Source: Rhizobium album
GTDB lineage: Bacteria > Pseudomonadota > Alphaproteobacteria > Rhizobiales > Rhizobiaceae
Direction: 5' to 3'
Assembly (NCBI RefSeq): GCF_003122325.1
Contig: NZ_QFBC01000008.1
Span: forward strand, 1 to 64,000
Length of the DNA: 64,000 nt
Positions 53,034 to 61,471 of the stretch are shown one piece after another. The position numbers and the translations under genes are program-made. Below the pieces are notes generated by a model, which did not search any database, was not told the DNA's origin, and worked only from the letters and a program-made list of their open reading frames with translations. Each line of letters begins with the position of its first letter. Position 1 is the stretch's first letter.

Positions 53034-55265
53034 TTACCAGGTTTTCTTCAGGGTCGCGACGACGCTGCGGCCGGAGCCGTAGAAGCAGGCATAGGCGCTG
53101 GCGCACGAGGCGACGTAGGTCTTGTCGGCCAGGTTCTTGACGTTGAGCTGCAGCGACAGCCCCTTCAGATCGGCATTGACGGCGCCGAAATCGTAGCTCG
53201 CCATGGCGTCGAACAGCGTGACCGACGGGACCTTGAACGTATCGGTGTTGTTGCCGAAGCTCGATCCGATGTAGCGGACGCCGGCGCCCAGCGTCAGGCC
53301 TTCCAGCGCGCCGCTGTCGAAACCGTAGGTGCCCCAGAGGGCGGCCTGATGCGCCGGAATGCGGGCGGGCGTCTTGCCGATTTCGCCTGCGGTGACAGAA
53401 TCGACGATCTCGGAGTCGATGTAGCTGTAGCTGGCGATCAGCGAGAGATTGTCGCGGATCTCGGTCTTTGCCGAGAGTTCGAGGCCGCGATTGTGGATCT
53501 CGCCGATCTGCGAATAGACGGAGCGTCCCAGCGTGCCGTTCCAGGCGCCCATCACCACGTCGTTCTGCGTCAGGTCGTAATAGGCGACGGTCAGCAGCGT
53601 GTTGCTGCCCTCGGGCGCATATTTGGCGCCGATTTCGAACTGGCTCGCCGTGGTCGGCGAAAATGCTGCCTGCCCGGGTTCCGGCATCTGCAGCGCCGGT
53701 TCGAAGGAGGTCGAATAGCTGACATAGGACGCAATGCCGTTGTCGAAGCGATAGAGAGCCCCGGCGCGCCAGGTGAAGTCGCCATCGTCGTAAGCCTGAT
53801 CGTTGTTCGAGGTCAGGCGGTCGTCGATATCGGTGCTGGCCCAGTCGTAACGGATGCCGGCCATCAGGTTGAGCTTGCCGATTTCCACCTGGTCCTGCAG
53901 GTAGACGCCGGTCTGCTTTGCGGTGAGTTCCTGCAGGTCGCTGGTGTTGAGGGTGAGCGAGGCGTAATCGAAGCCGCCGTAGACGGGATCGGTCAGGTCG
54001 ATGCTCGGCACCGAAGCCCGGCCCCATTCGTAGTCGCGGCTGCGATAGCGATAATCGAGGCCGCCGAGCAGCGTGTGCGATGCCGCCCCGGTGTCGAATT
54101 CGGCCTGCAGCTGGTTGTCGATGGCAAATTGCCGCCAGTTGTCGGTGCCGCCGCTTGCCGAGCGGTTGACGATCGTGTCGAAGCCGGTGACGGGATCGGG
54201 GCTGGCATAACTCCAGACCAGCGTGTGGTGCTCCGTGCCCACCCAGTGGAAGCGGGCGTTCTGCCGGAACGTGAAAGTGTCGTTGATGACGCGCTCGAAC
54301 TCGTAGCCGATCCAGGCCTGTTCGCGGCGGAACCGCTCATAATTCGGGTCGGAAACGAAGAAGTCGCGCGGAACGTAACCGTAGCCGTCGATCGGATCGA
54401 CCGTGCCGGCGGCGTCGAGGAAGTTGCGGAAGCCGGCATCCGGTTCGTTCTGGTAGCCGCCGAGCACGGTCAGCGTCGTATTGGCATCGGGCGTCCAGGT
54501 CACCGACGGCGCGATGGCGAAGCTGCGCTGCTTGGCGAAATTCTCCTGCAGGTCCTGGCTGAGGCCCGTCGCCGCCAGCCGGTAGGCGAAATCCTCATTG
54601 CCGGGGATCTTGTCGCTGATGTCGAAGCCGGCGCTGATATGCTTGTCGGTGCCGAGTGACACCTGCACCTCGCGCAACGGCTGGTCGGTGGGCTTCTTGC
54701 TCACCATGTTGACCAGACCGCCCGGATTTGCCTGCCCATAGAGCACCGAGGAGGGGCCGGAGAGCAGCTCGACGCGTTCCAGCAGGTAGGGGTCGACCTT
54801 CGCATAAGAGAGATCACCGGCCAGGAACAGCCCGTCGAGATAACGTGGCACGTAATAGAAGCCGCGTACGAACATCTCGTCGCGCAGGTTGGAGGCGCCG
54901 CGATATTCGGTGAAGACGCCCGGCGTATAGCGCAGCGCTTCGGCGACCGAGCCGACATCCTGGTCCTGCATCTGGTCCTTGGCGACGACGGCGATCGATT
55001 GCGGCGTCTTGGCGATCGGCGTGTCCGACTTGGTGCCGGAACGGCTCTGCTTGGCGACATAACCGTCGACCGGCCCGCCGCCCTTCTCCTGGCCCTTGGC
55101 ATTGAGATTGATGGTTTCCAGCGTCGTCGCCTGGGCGCCGTCGCTGTCCTGGGCCTTGGCCGCCGACAGCGCGATAAGACTGACCGCTGCCGCAAGCGCC
55201 GCCCGCTGCGCCAGCAAGGATCCGGTGGAAAGGAAAGAACGCGCCATAGCCGATGCCCCCATCAT
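53034..55265 (-). CDS. TonB-dependent siderophore receptor (FhuA/FoxA-like)
   Basis: A 743-residue receptor with signal peptide (AQRAALAAAVSLIALSAAKA), plug (TPQSIAVVAKDQMQDQDVGS and VELLSGPSSVLYGQANPGGL) and barrel ending KKTW. It has no STN domain. The C-terminal cysteine-bearing loop YVASCASAYACFYG resembles that of the unit 2 receptor (YVSSCTYACFYG), so the two are related. The ATG at 55265 with GGGGGCGG upstream is chosen; a start at 55316 would run into a RirA-type site (55301-55315). It heads a two-gene operon with the secreted esterase and is divergent from an AraC regulator. Confidence 0.9.
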   Translation of the reverse strand: MMGASAMARSFLSTGSLLAQRAALAAAVSLIALSAAKAQDSDGAQATTLETINLNAKGQEKGGGPVDGYVAKQSRSGTKSDTPIAKTPQSIAVVAKDQMQDQDVGSVAEALRYTPGVFTEYRGASNLRDEMFVRGFYYVPRYLDGLFLAGDLSYAKVDPYLLERVELLSGPSSVLYGQANPGGLVNMVSKKPTDQPLREVQVSLGTDKHISAGFDISDKIPGNEDFAYRLAATGLSQDLQENFAKQRSFAIAPSVTWTPDANTTLTVLGGYQNEPDAGFRNFLDAAGTVDPIDGYGYVPRDFFVSDPNYERFRREQAWIGYEFERVINDTFTFRQNARFHWVGTEHHTLVWSYASPDPVTGFDTIVNRSASGGTDNWRQFAIDNQLQAEFDTGAASHTLLGGLDYRYRSRDYEWGRASVPSIDLTDPVYGGFDYASLTLNTSDLQELTAKQTGVYLQDQVEIGKLNLMAGIRYDWASTDIDDRLTSNNDQAYDDGDFTWRAGALYRFDNGIASYVSYSTSFEPALQMPEPGQAAFSPTTASQFEIGAKYAPEGSNTLLTVAYYDLTQNDVVMGAWNGTLGRSVYSQIGEIHNRGLELSAKTEIRDNLSLIASYSYIDSEIVDSVTAGEIGKTPARIPAHQAALWGTYGFDSGALEGLTLGAGVRYIGSSFGNNTDTFKVPSVTLFDAMASYDFGAVNADLKGLSLQLNVKNLADKTYVASCASAYACFYGSGRSVVATLKKTW

Positions 55266-55300
55266 GCGATAATCCGCCCCCTGGCGGGAGGCGGTAAACT

Positions 55301-55315
55301 TGATTGACGGCCTCA
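55301..55315. promoter_or_regulatory. RirA-type operator (TGA-N9-TCA) in the receptor/araC divergent gap
   Basis: TGATTGACGGCCTCA matches the TGA-N9-TCA core of rhizobial iron-responsive operators. It is 36 bases upstream of the receptor start and about 100 bases from the divergent AraC gene, so it could repress both under iron sufficiency. The spacer is less AT-rich than in the 28623 site. Confidence 0.45.
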
Positions 55316-55411
55316 TGTATATGGTTAGGATAGAGTTGCTGTCGACCGCAAAGACATTGGCAAAAACGGCAAAAAACTACGCGCAAACGGCAGGCTCGGC
55401 CGAAAGCGGCA

Positions 55412-56314
55412 ATGGCTTCAGACATGGAAATGACCGCAATGCAACAGAGGATTCTCCCCGACGTTCCGCAACACCTGTTCGTCGGCGCCATGGACGGTGT
55501 CACCACGTGCACGCCGGACACCGAGCTTCATGATATCTGGCCGAAATTCATCGTCATGGTCATCCTGCAGGGCGAGCAGCATTTCACCATCGATGGCCAG
55601 CGTTTCGATATCGATGCCGGGCACGGGCGGGAGGCGAGCCCGGTCGTCTTCATGCTCAACGTCGCCCGTTTCTGCAAGCTGCAGTTCATCAACGACAGCG
55701 AGGTGCCGCTGCGCAAGGTGATGATTTCGGCGCCGTTTCCCTGGGTCGAACGGCTGATCCAGTCCCAGCCGGACGGCATGCCGAAACTGGAAGCCTTTTT
55801 TGCCCAGCATCTCAGCCAGTTCAGCTTCCGGCCGAGCCAGCATATCGTCCACCTGTCGGAACAGATCGTCGATCCGCCGTCGGCCATGCGCGGCGAGTTG
55901 CAGACGCTCTATCGCCGCTCGCACGCCATGGACATCCTTTGCCACGCCTGCGCCCTGCTTCTGGAAAGCGAGGAGGGCGCTTCCGCCCGCGCCGGACTGA
56001 TGAGCCGGCGGCAGAGCGAAAGGGTGCGGGAGTACATCGCCGCCAACATCCGTCGCGACCTGACGCTCGAAACCATCGCCCGCGAGGTCGGCCTCAGCAC
56101 CTCCTCGGTGCAGCGGCATTTCAAGGAGCATTTCGGCCTGACGATCTTCGAGTTCATTCGCCAGAAGCGTCTGGAAAGCGCCCGCTGGGCACTTGAAAGC
56201 GACGGCGTGCCGATCGCCCAGGCGGCCTATATCGCCGGATACAACAACCCTTCCAGCTTCACCACGGCGTTCAAGAAGGCCTACGGCGTTTCCCCGAAAT
56301 ACCGCCGCGCCTGA
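55412..56314 (+). CDS. AraC-family regulator of the receptor-esterase unit
   Basis: A 300-residue AraC/XylS protein. The N-terminal half is a cupin-like sensor (WPKFIVMVILQGEQHFTIDG near residue 45). The C-terminal 100 residues contain both helix-turn-helix parts (LTLETIAREVGLSTSSVQRHFKEHFG and PIAQAAYIAGYNNPSSFTTAFKKAYG) ending in the standard VSPKYRR. It is divergent from the receptor-esterase operon and followed by a siderophore-binding-protein gene 77 bases on, both likely targets. The start could also be at an ATG 12 or 27 bases inside. It is only distantly like the other AraC protein here. Confidence 0.87.
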   Translation: MASDMEMTAMQQRILPDVPQHLFVGAMDGVTTCTPDTELHDIWPKFIVMVILQGEQHFTIDGQRFDIDAGHGREASPVVFMLNVARFCKLQFINDSEVPLRKVMISAPFPWVERLIQSQPDGMPKLEAFFAQHLSQFSFRPSQHIVHLSEQIVDPPSAMRGELQTLYRRSHAMDILCHACALLLESEEGASARAGLMSRRQSERVREYIAANIRRDLTLETIAREVGLSTSSVQRHFKEHFGLTIFEFIRQKRLESARWALESDGVPIAQAAYIAGYNNPSSFTTAFKKAYGVSPKYRRA

Positions 56315-56391
56315 ACGCCACAGATTTGCCGGCGATGTTGCCTCGCGGTGAAAATGCCGCTAGTGATCCGAAAAACATGAGGGAGTCATTC

Positions 56392-57309
56392 ATGATTTTT
56401 CGAACTGCCGCATTCTTTGCAATCCTCCTGTCGGCGCTTGCCGGCCCCGCCGCTGCCGAAACCATCACCGTCGAGCATGCAAGCGGCAAGACCGACGTCG
56501 CCGTCAATCCGCAGAAGGTGCTGGTCTATGATCTCGGCGCGCTGGAAAACCTCGACCAGCTCGGGATAACGGTGACCGGCGTTCCCGGCTCGAACATCCC
56601 GCCGTCGCTGGAGAAATACAAGGATGCCGCCTATGCCAAGGTCGGCACGCTGTTCGAGCCGGATCTCGAAGCGGTCAACAGCGCCGAGCCGGACCTGATC
56701 ATCGTCGCCGCCCGCAGCAGCCCGCATTATGCGGCACTTTCGGCCATGGCGCCGACCATCGACCTGACGTTGCCGGACCAGGATCTCGTCGCCGGCGTCA
56801 AGCGCAATGCCGAAATCATCGGGAAGATCTTCGGCAAGGAAACCGAGATGAAGGCCCGCATCGACCGGCTCGACGCGTCGATCGCCGAACTCAGGTCGCT
56901 GGCGCCGCAGGTCGGCACCGGCCTGATCCTGCTGACGACGGGCGGCAAGGTCAGCGCCTACGGCAAGGGCTCGCGGTTCGGTGAAATCCACGATGCGTTC
57001 GGCGTTCTGCCTGCCGATACCGACCTGCAGCAGGCGACCCACGGCCAGGCCATCTCCTACGAATACATTCTCGAAAAGAACCCCGACTGGCTGTTCGTCA
57101 TTGATCGCGATGCGGCCATCGGCCAGCAGGGACAATCGGCCGCCTCGCTGCTCGACAATGACCTCGTCCACCAGACGAAGGCCTGGAAGAACGGCCATGT
57201 CCTTTACCTTGATTCCGCGAAGCTTTACCTGACGGGGGCGGGAATCCAGTCGCAGCAGGATATCGTCGACGTGCTGCTCAAGGCGTTTCACGCCTCTCTC
57301 GGCCGGTGA
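56392..57309 (+). CDS. Siderophore periplasmic binding protein (FatB/CeuE-like)
   Basis: A 305-residue type-III binding protein. The signal peptide MIFRTAAFFAILLSALAGPAAA is followed by ITVEHASGKTDVAVNPQKVLVYDLG. Later come EPDLEAVNSAEPDLIIVAARSS and the C-terminal helix ending VLLKAFHASLGR. FatB/CeuE-type proteins bind ferric catecholates, including linear breakdown products of enterobactin, which would fit the secreted esterase encoded nearby. GAGGGAG lies just before the ATG. No permease or ATPase genes accompany it, so it must use a transporter encoded elsewhere, perhaps the one at 21182-24086. Confidence 0.85.
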   Translation: MIFRTAAFFAILLSALAGPAAAETITVEHASGKTDVAVNPQKVLVYDLGALENLDQLGITVTGVPGSNIPPSLEKYKDAAYAKVGTLFEPDLEAVNSAEPDLIIVAARSSPHYAALSAMAPTIDLTLPDQDLVAGVKRNAEIIGKIFGKETEMKARIDRLDASIAELRSLAPQVGTGLILLTTGGKVSAYGKGSRFGEIHDAFGVLPADTDLQQATHGQAISYEYILEKNPDWLFVIDRDAAIGQQGQSAASLLDNDLVHQTKAWKNGHVLYLDSAKLYLTGAGIQSQQDIVDVLLKAFHASLGR

Positions 57310-57649
57310 TCATCCCAGCTCTGCGTCCGGCCATGTGGTTTGCCTGAGCCGGCTCAGGCGGCAGCGCCGATCGTGCCCGGTATGCCCTTGCAGGCGGGCG
57401 TGCCGGACTTGCGGTCGTAGTCGGCAGCGGCGACCGGTCTGTTCATCTCCGGATAATAGCCGGCAATGGAGCCCTTTGCGCAGGAACAGCACCGGGTCGC
57501 TTGCGGCCGGCGATAGCCCATCGGCGGCGAAGAATAAAGCTTACGTCACGCTGGACGAACACGCTGCGGCTGCATAACCTGCGCCGACTGGTCCCCGCCG
57601 ACGCCGGCGCGGCCCGAACGCTGCCCCAGTTTCGAACGCGAGTCGCCGC
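57310..57649. other. Gap with a doubtful leftward small ORF
   Basis: 340 bases. A leftward frame at 57354-57521 would encode 55 residues (MGYRRPQATRCCSCAKG then GYYPEMNRPVAAADYDRKSG) with G+C-rich third positions but no visible ribosome site. I consider it unproven. Nothing else is seen. Confidence 0.3.
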
Positions 57650-59293
57650 ATGTCGCCAAACAGCTTTGAAATCGACCTCGACAAGAACGCCGCCAACTAC
57701 CAGCCTCTGACGCCGATCTCCTATCTGGAACGGACGGCCAAGGTGTTTCCCGACCACATCGCGATCATCCACGGCGGGACGAGGACGACCTATGCCGACT
57801 TCTGGCGGCGGTCCCTGCAGCTTGCGTCGGCGTTGGCGACACGCGGGATCGGCAAGGGCGATACCGTGACGGTGATGTTGTCAAACACGCCGCCGATGCT
57901 GGAGGCGCATTTCGGCGTGCCGCTCGCCAAGGCGGTGCTGCATTCCCTGAACACGCGGCTCGATGCCGCCGTCATCGCGTTCCAGCTGGACCACGCCGAA
58001 ACCAGGGTGCTGATCGTCGACCGGGAGTTTTCCGCCGTGATGCGGGAGGCGCTGGCGCTCGCGAAAGTGAAACCGTTGATCGTCGATTACGACGATCCTG
58101 ACTATGGCGAGAACGCACCCTATCCCAAGGGAGACCGCATCGGCACGCTGGACTACGAGGACCTTCTCGCCGATGGCGATCCGCAGTTCGCCTGGTCGCT
58201 GCCCGACGACGAATGGGATGCGATCTCGCTCAATTACACCTCTGGAACGACGGGCAACCCGAAGGGCGTCGTCTACCATCATCGCGGCGCTGCGCTGATG
58301 GCCTACAACAATACGATCCATGCCGGCATGGGAAAGCACAGCGTCTATCTCTGGACGCTGCCGATGTTCCACTGTAACGGCTGGTGCTTTCCCTGGACGC
58401 TTGCCGTGCAGGCGAACACCCATGTCTGCCTGCGCTGGGTGCGGGCCGGCGCGATGTATAAGGCGATCGCCGACCACCGCGTGACGCATCTCTGCGGCGC
58501 GCCGATCGTCATGTCGCTCCTGATCAACGCCGCCGAAGAGGACAAGCGCACGTTCCCGCAAACCGTGACATTCAACACCGCCGGCGCCCCGCCGCCGGAA
58601 GCTGTCCTTTCGGGCATGCTCGACGCCGGCTTTGCCGTGAACCACCTTTACGGCCTGACCGAAACCTATGGACCGGCGGTGGTCAACGAATGGCACAGCG
58701 ACTGGGATGACCTGGACAAGGCAGCGGGTGCGGCAAAAAAGGCGCGGCAGGGCGTGCGCTACGCAGCATTGGAAGGGCTGACCGTCATGGACCCGGCGAC
58801 GATGCGCGAGGTTCCGGCCGATGGCGCGACGATCGGCGAGGTGATGTTTCGCGGCAACATCGTCATGAAGGGTTATCTCAAGAATCGCAAGGCAACCGAT
58901 GAGGCCTTTTCCGGCGGCTGGTTCCATTCCGGCGACCTCGGCGTCATGCACCCGGACGGGTATATTCAACTCAAGGACCGCTCCAAGGACATCATCATTT
59001 CCGGCGGAGAAAACATCTCCTCCATCGAGGTGGAAGACGCGCTTTACAAGCACCCGGCCGTCGCCTCCTGCGGCGTCGTCGCGCGGCAGGACGAGAAATG
59101 GGGCGAAGTTCCGGTCGCCTATGTGGAACTGAAACCCGGAAGGACCGTCACCGAGACGGCGATCGTCGACCATTGCCGGTCGCTGCTCGCCAGCTTCAAG
59201 GTGCCGAAGGCGGTCGTTTTCACCGAAATCCCGAAAACCAGCACAGGCAAGATCCAGAAATTCAAGCTGCGCGAAATGGCGAAAACGTCCTGA
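57650..59293 (+). CDS. AMP-dependent acyl-CoA synthetase (medium-chain type)
   Basis: A 547-residue ANL-superfamily ligase. The ATP-binding loop is YTSGTTGNPKGVVYHHRG near residue 198, the adenylate motif HLYGLTETYGPAV near 335, and the hinge/core motifs GWFHSGDLGVMHPDGYIQLKDR and IIISGGENISSIEVE near 425. The catalytic lysine is in TSTGKIQKFKLRE near the end. It activates a carboxylic acid to acyl-AMP and then acyl-CoA. The sequence fits the branch of medium-chain and methylthio-acid ligases, but the substrate is not defined. It stands alone between the binding protein and the second sigma unit, with no evident link to siderophores. Confidence 0.88.
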   Translation: MSPNSFEIDLDKNAANYQPLTPISYLERTAKVFPDHIAIIHGGTRTTYADFWRRSLQLASALATRGIGKGDTVTVMLSNTPPMLEAHFGVPLAKAVLHSLNTRLDAAVIAFQLDHAETRVLIVDREFSAVMREALALAKVKPLIVDYDDPDYGENAPYPKGDRIGTLDYEDLLADGDPQFAWSLPDDEWDAISLNYTSGTTGNPKGVVYHHRGAALMAYNNTIHAGMGKHSVYLWTLPMFHCNGWCFPWTLAVQANTHVCLRWVRAGAMYKAIADHRVTHLCGAPIVMSLLINAAEEDKRTFPQTVTFNTAGAPPPEAVLSGMLDAGFAVNHLYGLTETYGPAVVNEWHSDWDDLDKAAGAAKKARQGVRYAALEGLTVMDPATMREVPADGATIGEVMFRGNIVMKGYLKNRKATDEAFSGGWFHSGDLGVMHPDGYIQLKDRSKDIIISGGENISSIEVEDALYKHPAVASCGVVARQDEKWGEVPVAYVELKPGRTVTETAIVDHCRSLLASFKVPKAVVFTEIPKTSTGKIQKFKLREMAKTS

Positions 59294-59794
59294 ACCGATG
59301 GGATGGATTCCAGGCCGAATTTTCCGGGCTTGAATTCGCCGAGCAGCGTGAAGATCGTCATTTGATATGCTTTTGATATCAGGAAATTGACTGTGGAAAC
59401 AAATGTCCTCGGCCGATCCCGATCGGAAGGTTGCGAGTTTCACATCAATCGACGCCGTATTGATCGGTGTCGCCTGCAAAGCTGCGCTGCACGGGCGATT
59501 CTCGGACCATAAGGCGGGCGAAAACGCCGCGTGATGGTCAGCAGTGGCAAAATACGCCCACCTCGAAATTTTGGTGAGTATGTCGCGTATTTAAACTTGA
59601 CAATTATACTCGTGTATTTAACCAGTGGGAGTGCCACTGGTTCCCGCGGCTGTGTTCCGTCAAGGGTGTCGATAGCGGGTGTGACTTATGGGTAAATCGA
59701 AAGCCGGACACAGTGTTTTTTTGCAGGCATCAGCGCCGCTTGTCTTGAAGCGGTTTGACATCGGCACCACGCATTTGTCGAAAGCGCGCGGCAA
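59294..59794. promoter_or_regulatory. Upstream region of sigma unit 2: direct repeat and hairpin
   Basis: A 501-base gap with an AT-rich core unusual for this window. GTATTTAA occurs twice (59588-59595 and 59615-59622) with TTGACA (59598-59603) between them. Immediately after is a perfect hairpin AACCAGTGG-N5-CCACTGGTT at 59621-59643. TGACAATTATACTCG (59599-59613) is one base off a TGA-N9-TCA iron box. The sigma gene begins 150 bases further on, so a long leader is implied. No gene is seen. Confidence 0.5.
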
Positions 59795-60298
59795 TTGAGC
59801 TGGGACATACAAAATCTGTTCCGGCGCCACGCCAAGGGAATTGCGAAGTCATTGCGCCGCAGGGGAATAGATTCGGAAACCGCTGCCGATCTCACCCAGG
59901 ACACCTTCCTGAAAGTATTGGTATCGCCGCCGTCCGGAACCGCAAAGAATCACAATCCCAAAGCCTATCTCTATCAGGCTGCCCGCAATCTCAGCATTGA
60001 CCACAACCGGCATCAGCGCGTCTTTCCACGCGTGGATCTAAACGATGACGAATTTGCCGCGATCGCCGATCCGTCACCGTCGGCCGAAACCGTCGTCTAC
60101 GATCGGCAGAAACTTCAACTGGTCGAGAAAGCCCTGGCGGAACTGCCACGCCGTGTCAGAGAAGCTTTTGAGTTGCACCGCATAGGCGAGTTGACGATTG
60201 TCGAAGTTGCCAAACGGCTCGACATGTCGACGACCCGGACATGGGCCTTGATCCGCGATGCCTATGAGCACATAGAGGACCGTCTGAACGGTCTTTGA
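59795..60298 (+). CDS. fecI: FecI-type ECF sigma factor (unit 2)
   Basis: A 167-residue ECF sigma. Region 2 is LFRRHAKGIAKSLRRRGIDS to about 75 (AADLTQDTFLKVL, AYLYQAARNLSIDHNR). Region 4 is LAELPRRVREAFELHRIGELTIVEVAKRLDMSTTRTWALI. The only possible start in the frame is TTG at 59795; a stop codon lies 37 bases upstream and no ATG occurs in the first two-thirds. Rare starts of this kind often keep regulator levels low. It precedes its own FecR gene by 100 bases and an STN receptor, making a second complete surface-signalling unit distinct from unit 1. Confidence 0.85.
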   Translation: MSWDIQNLFRRHAKGIAKSLRRRGIDSETAADLTQDTFLKVLVSPPSGTAKNHNPKAYLYQAARNLSIDHNRHQRVFPRVDLNDDEFAAIADPSPSAETVVYDRQKLQLVEKALAELPRRVREAFELHRIGELTIVEVAKRLDMSTTRTWALIRDAYEHIEDRLNGL

Positions 60299-60398
60299 GA
60301 AACATGCCGTTGAAACGGAATTTCCGGGCCTCCTGTTCGTATCAGTTAATGTAGCCGAGATTCGCCGCCCGGCGGACCGCTAGCCGGAGAGGTATCGG

Positions 60399-61358
60399 AT
60401 GAGTGAAGTGTCGGAGGAACGCAGGCTGTTTCGCGAAGCCGCGGATCTGGCCATTCGCTTGCAGAACGATTCCGGTAATCCGGTTTCCATAGAAGTCGTG
60501 CGGGCCTGGATCAGCCGAAGCCCCGAGCATGAGCTGGCCTGGGCAAAGGTCTCGGCCATACACGGGATGACCGGCAAGATACTGACCGACCGCCAGCGGG
60601 CCGCGCAGACAACGAGCCTCGGCCTGACGCGCCGCAATTTCGCAATCGGCGGTGCGATAGGCTTGGGTGCCGCCGCAACGGGCTCCTGGATCATTCCCAA
60701 AGTCCTGCTGGAGGCGCGCGCCGATCACATGACGTCGACTGCAGAACTGAAGCGGATACCGCTTCCCGACGGCAGCATGGCGACCTTGGGGCCGAATAGC
60801 GCGCTTGGCATCGGCTTCACCGACGATCGGCGGTCCATCGATCTGTTGCTCGGCATGGCCTATTTCGAGGTTGCCGAAGATCCAGCGCGTCCTTTCGTTG
60901 TGAGATCGGACGGGCTGTCGGCAACGGCACTCGGAACTGCCTTCGATGTTTCGAATGATGCCGGCGTGGTTTCCGTCTCGGTGGATCACGGGCTGGTGGA
61001 GGCACAGGCGTCCGGACTGTCATCGAATGGCGTGGAGCGGCTCGGCGCCGGTGAATGGCTCGCCTTCGACCTGTCGTCCCACAGCCTGAATCGCGGCAGC
61101 CGGGAAACCTTCCAGATCGCGGCATGGCGAACGGGCATGATCGTTGCGGAAAAGGAATCCGTCTCCGCGCTCGTTGCAAAGATTTCTCGCTGGCAGCCCG
61201 GCAGCGTGGTCATCGCCGATCCTTACCTCGGATCGAGAGTCGTGAGCGGCGTTTTCGACCTCAGTGATCCCCTGCGGGCGATCGATGCCGTCGTGCGGCC
61301 ATTTGGGGCAAAAGTCCGCAAAATCGCACCTTTCATGACAGTCATATCGCCCGTCTGA
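60399..61358 (+). CDS. fecR: FecR-type anti-sigma/sensor protein with twin-arginine membrane anchor (unit 2)
   Basis: A 319-residue protein. A cytoplasmic DUF4880-like domain (FREAADLAIRLQND, VVRAWISRSPEHELAWAKV) precedes a membrane segment at about 82-100 introduced by LTRRNFAIGG. This twin-arginine pattern matches Tat signals and the Tat-dependent insertion reported for E. coli FecR. The periplasmic FecR domain (KRIPLPDGSMATLGPNSAL, GMAYFEVAEDPARPFVV) and C-terminal receptor-contact region follow (SGVFDLSDPLRAIDAVV). It sits between the sigma gene and the receptor. Block 2 at 61346-61368 begins inside its last codons. Confidence 0.87.
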   Translation: MSEVSEERRLFREAADLAIRLQNDSGNPVSIEVVRAWISRSPEHELAWAKVSAIHGMTGKILTDRQRAAQTTSLGLTRRNFAIGGAIGLGAAATGSWIIPKVLLEARADHMTSTAELKRIPLPDGSMATLGPNSALGIGFTDDRRSIDLLLGMAYFEVAEDPARPFVVRSDGLSATALGTAFDVSNDAGVVSVSVDHGLVEAQASGLSSNGVERLGAGEWLAFDLSSHSLNRGSRETFQIAAWRTGMIVAEKESVSALVAKISRWQPGSVVIADPYLGSRVVSGVFDLSDPLRAIDAVVRPFGAKVRKIAPFMTVISPV

Positions 61359-61368
61359 AAAAGATGAG
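61346..61368 (+). promoter_or_regulatory. Conserved block 2 at the fecR-receptor junction
   Basis: ATCGCCCGTC directly followed by TGAAAAAGATGAG, matching block 1 at 48635-48659 except for a 2-base gap and one substitution. It overlaps the end of fecR and lies about 105 bases before the receptor start. It runs straight into an 8-base-arm palindrome GAAAAATT-N3-AATTTTTC (61368-61386). A second small palindrome CCCTATAGGG follows at 61404-61413. Confidence 0.55.
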
Positions 61369-61471
61369 AAAAATTGGAAATTTTTCCAGCTCCGTCCGTA
61401 GTACCCTATAGGGGCGCTTGATCTGACGAGCACACGCCCTTTCGAAACTGTTGAAACGGAGTGGCTTGAAC

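Noticed and set aside
51489-54659. Rightward open frame of about 1056 codons across the esterase and receptor genes
   Set aside because: It runs antisense to two well-supported genes and their spacer, and its composition is typical of an antisense shadow.
57443-57772. Leftward 109-codon frame overlapping the acyl-CoA synthetase start
   Set aside because: It overlaps the well-supported rightward gene and has no family resemblance.
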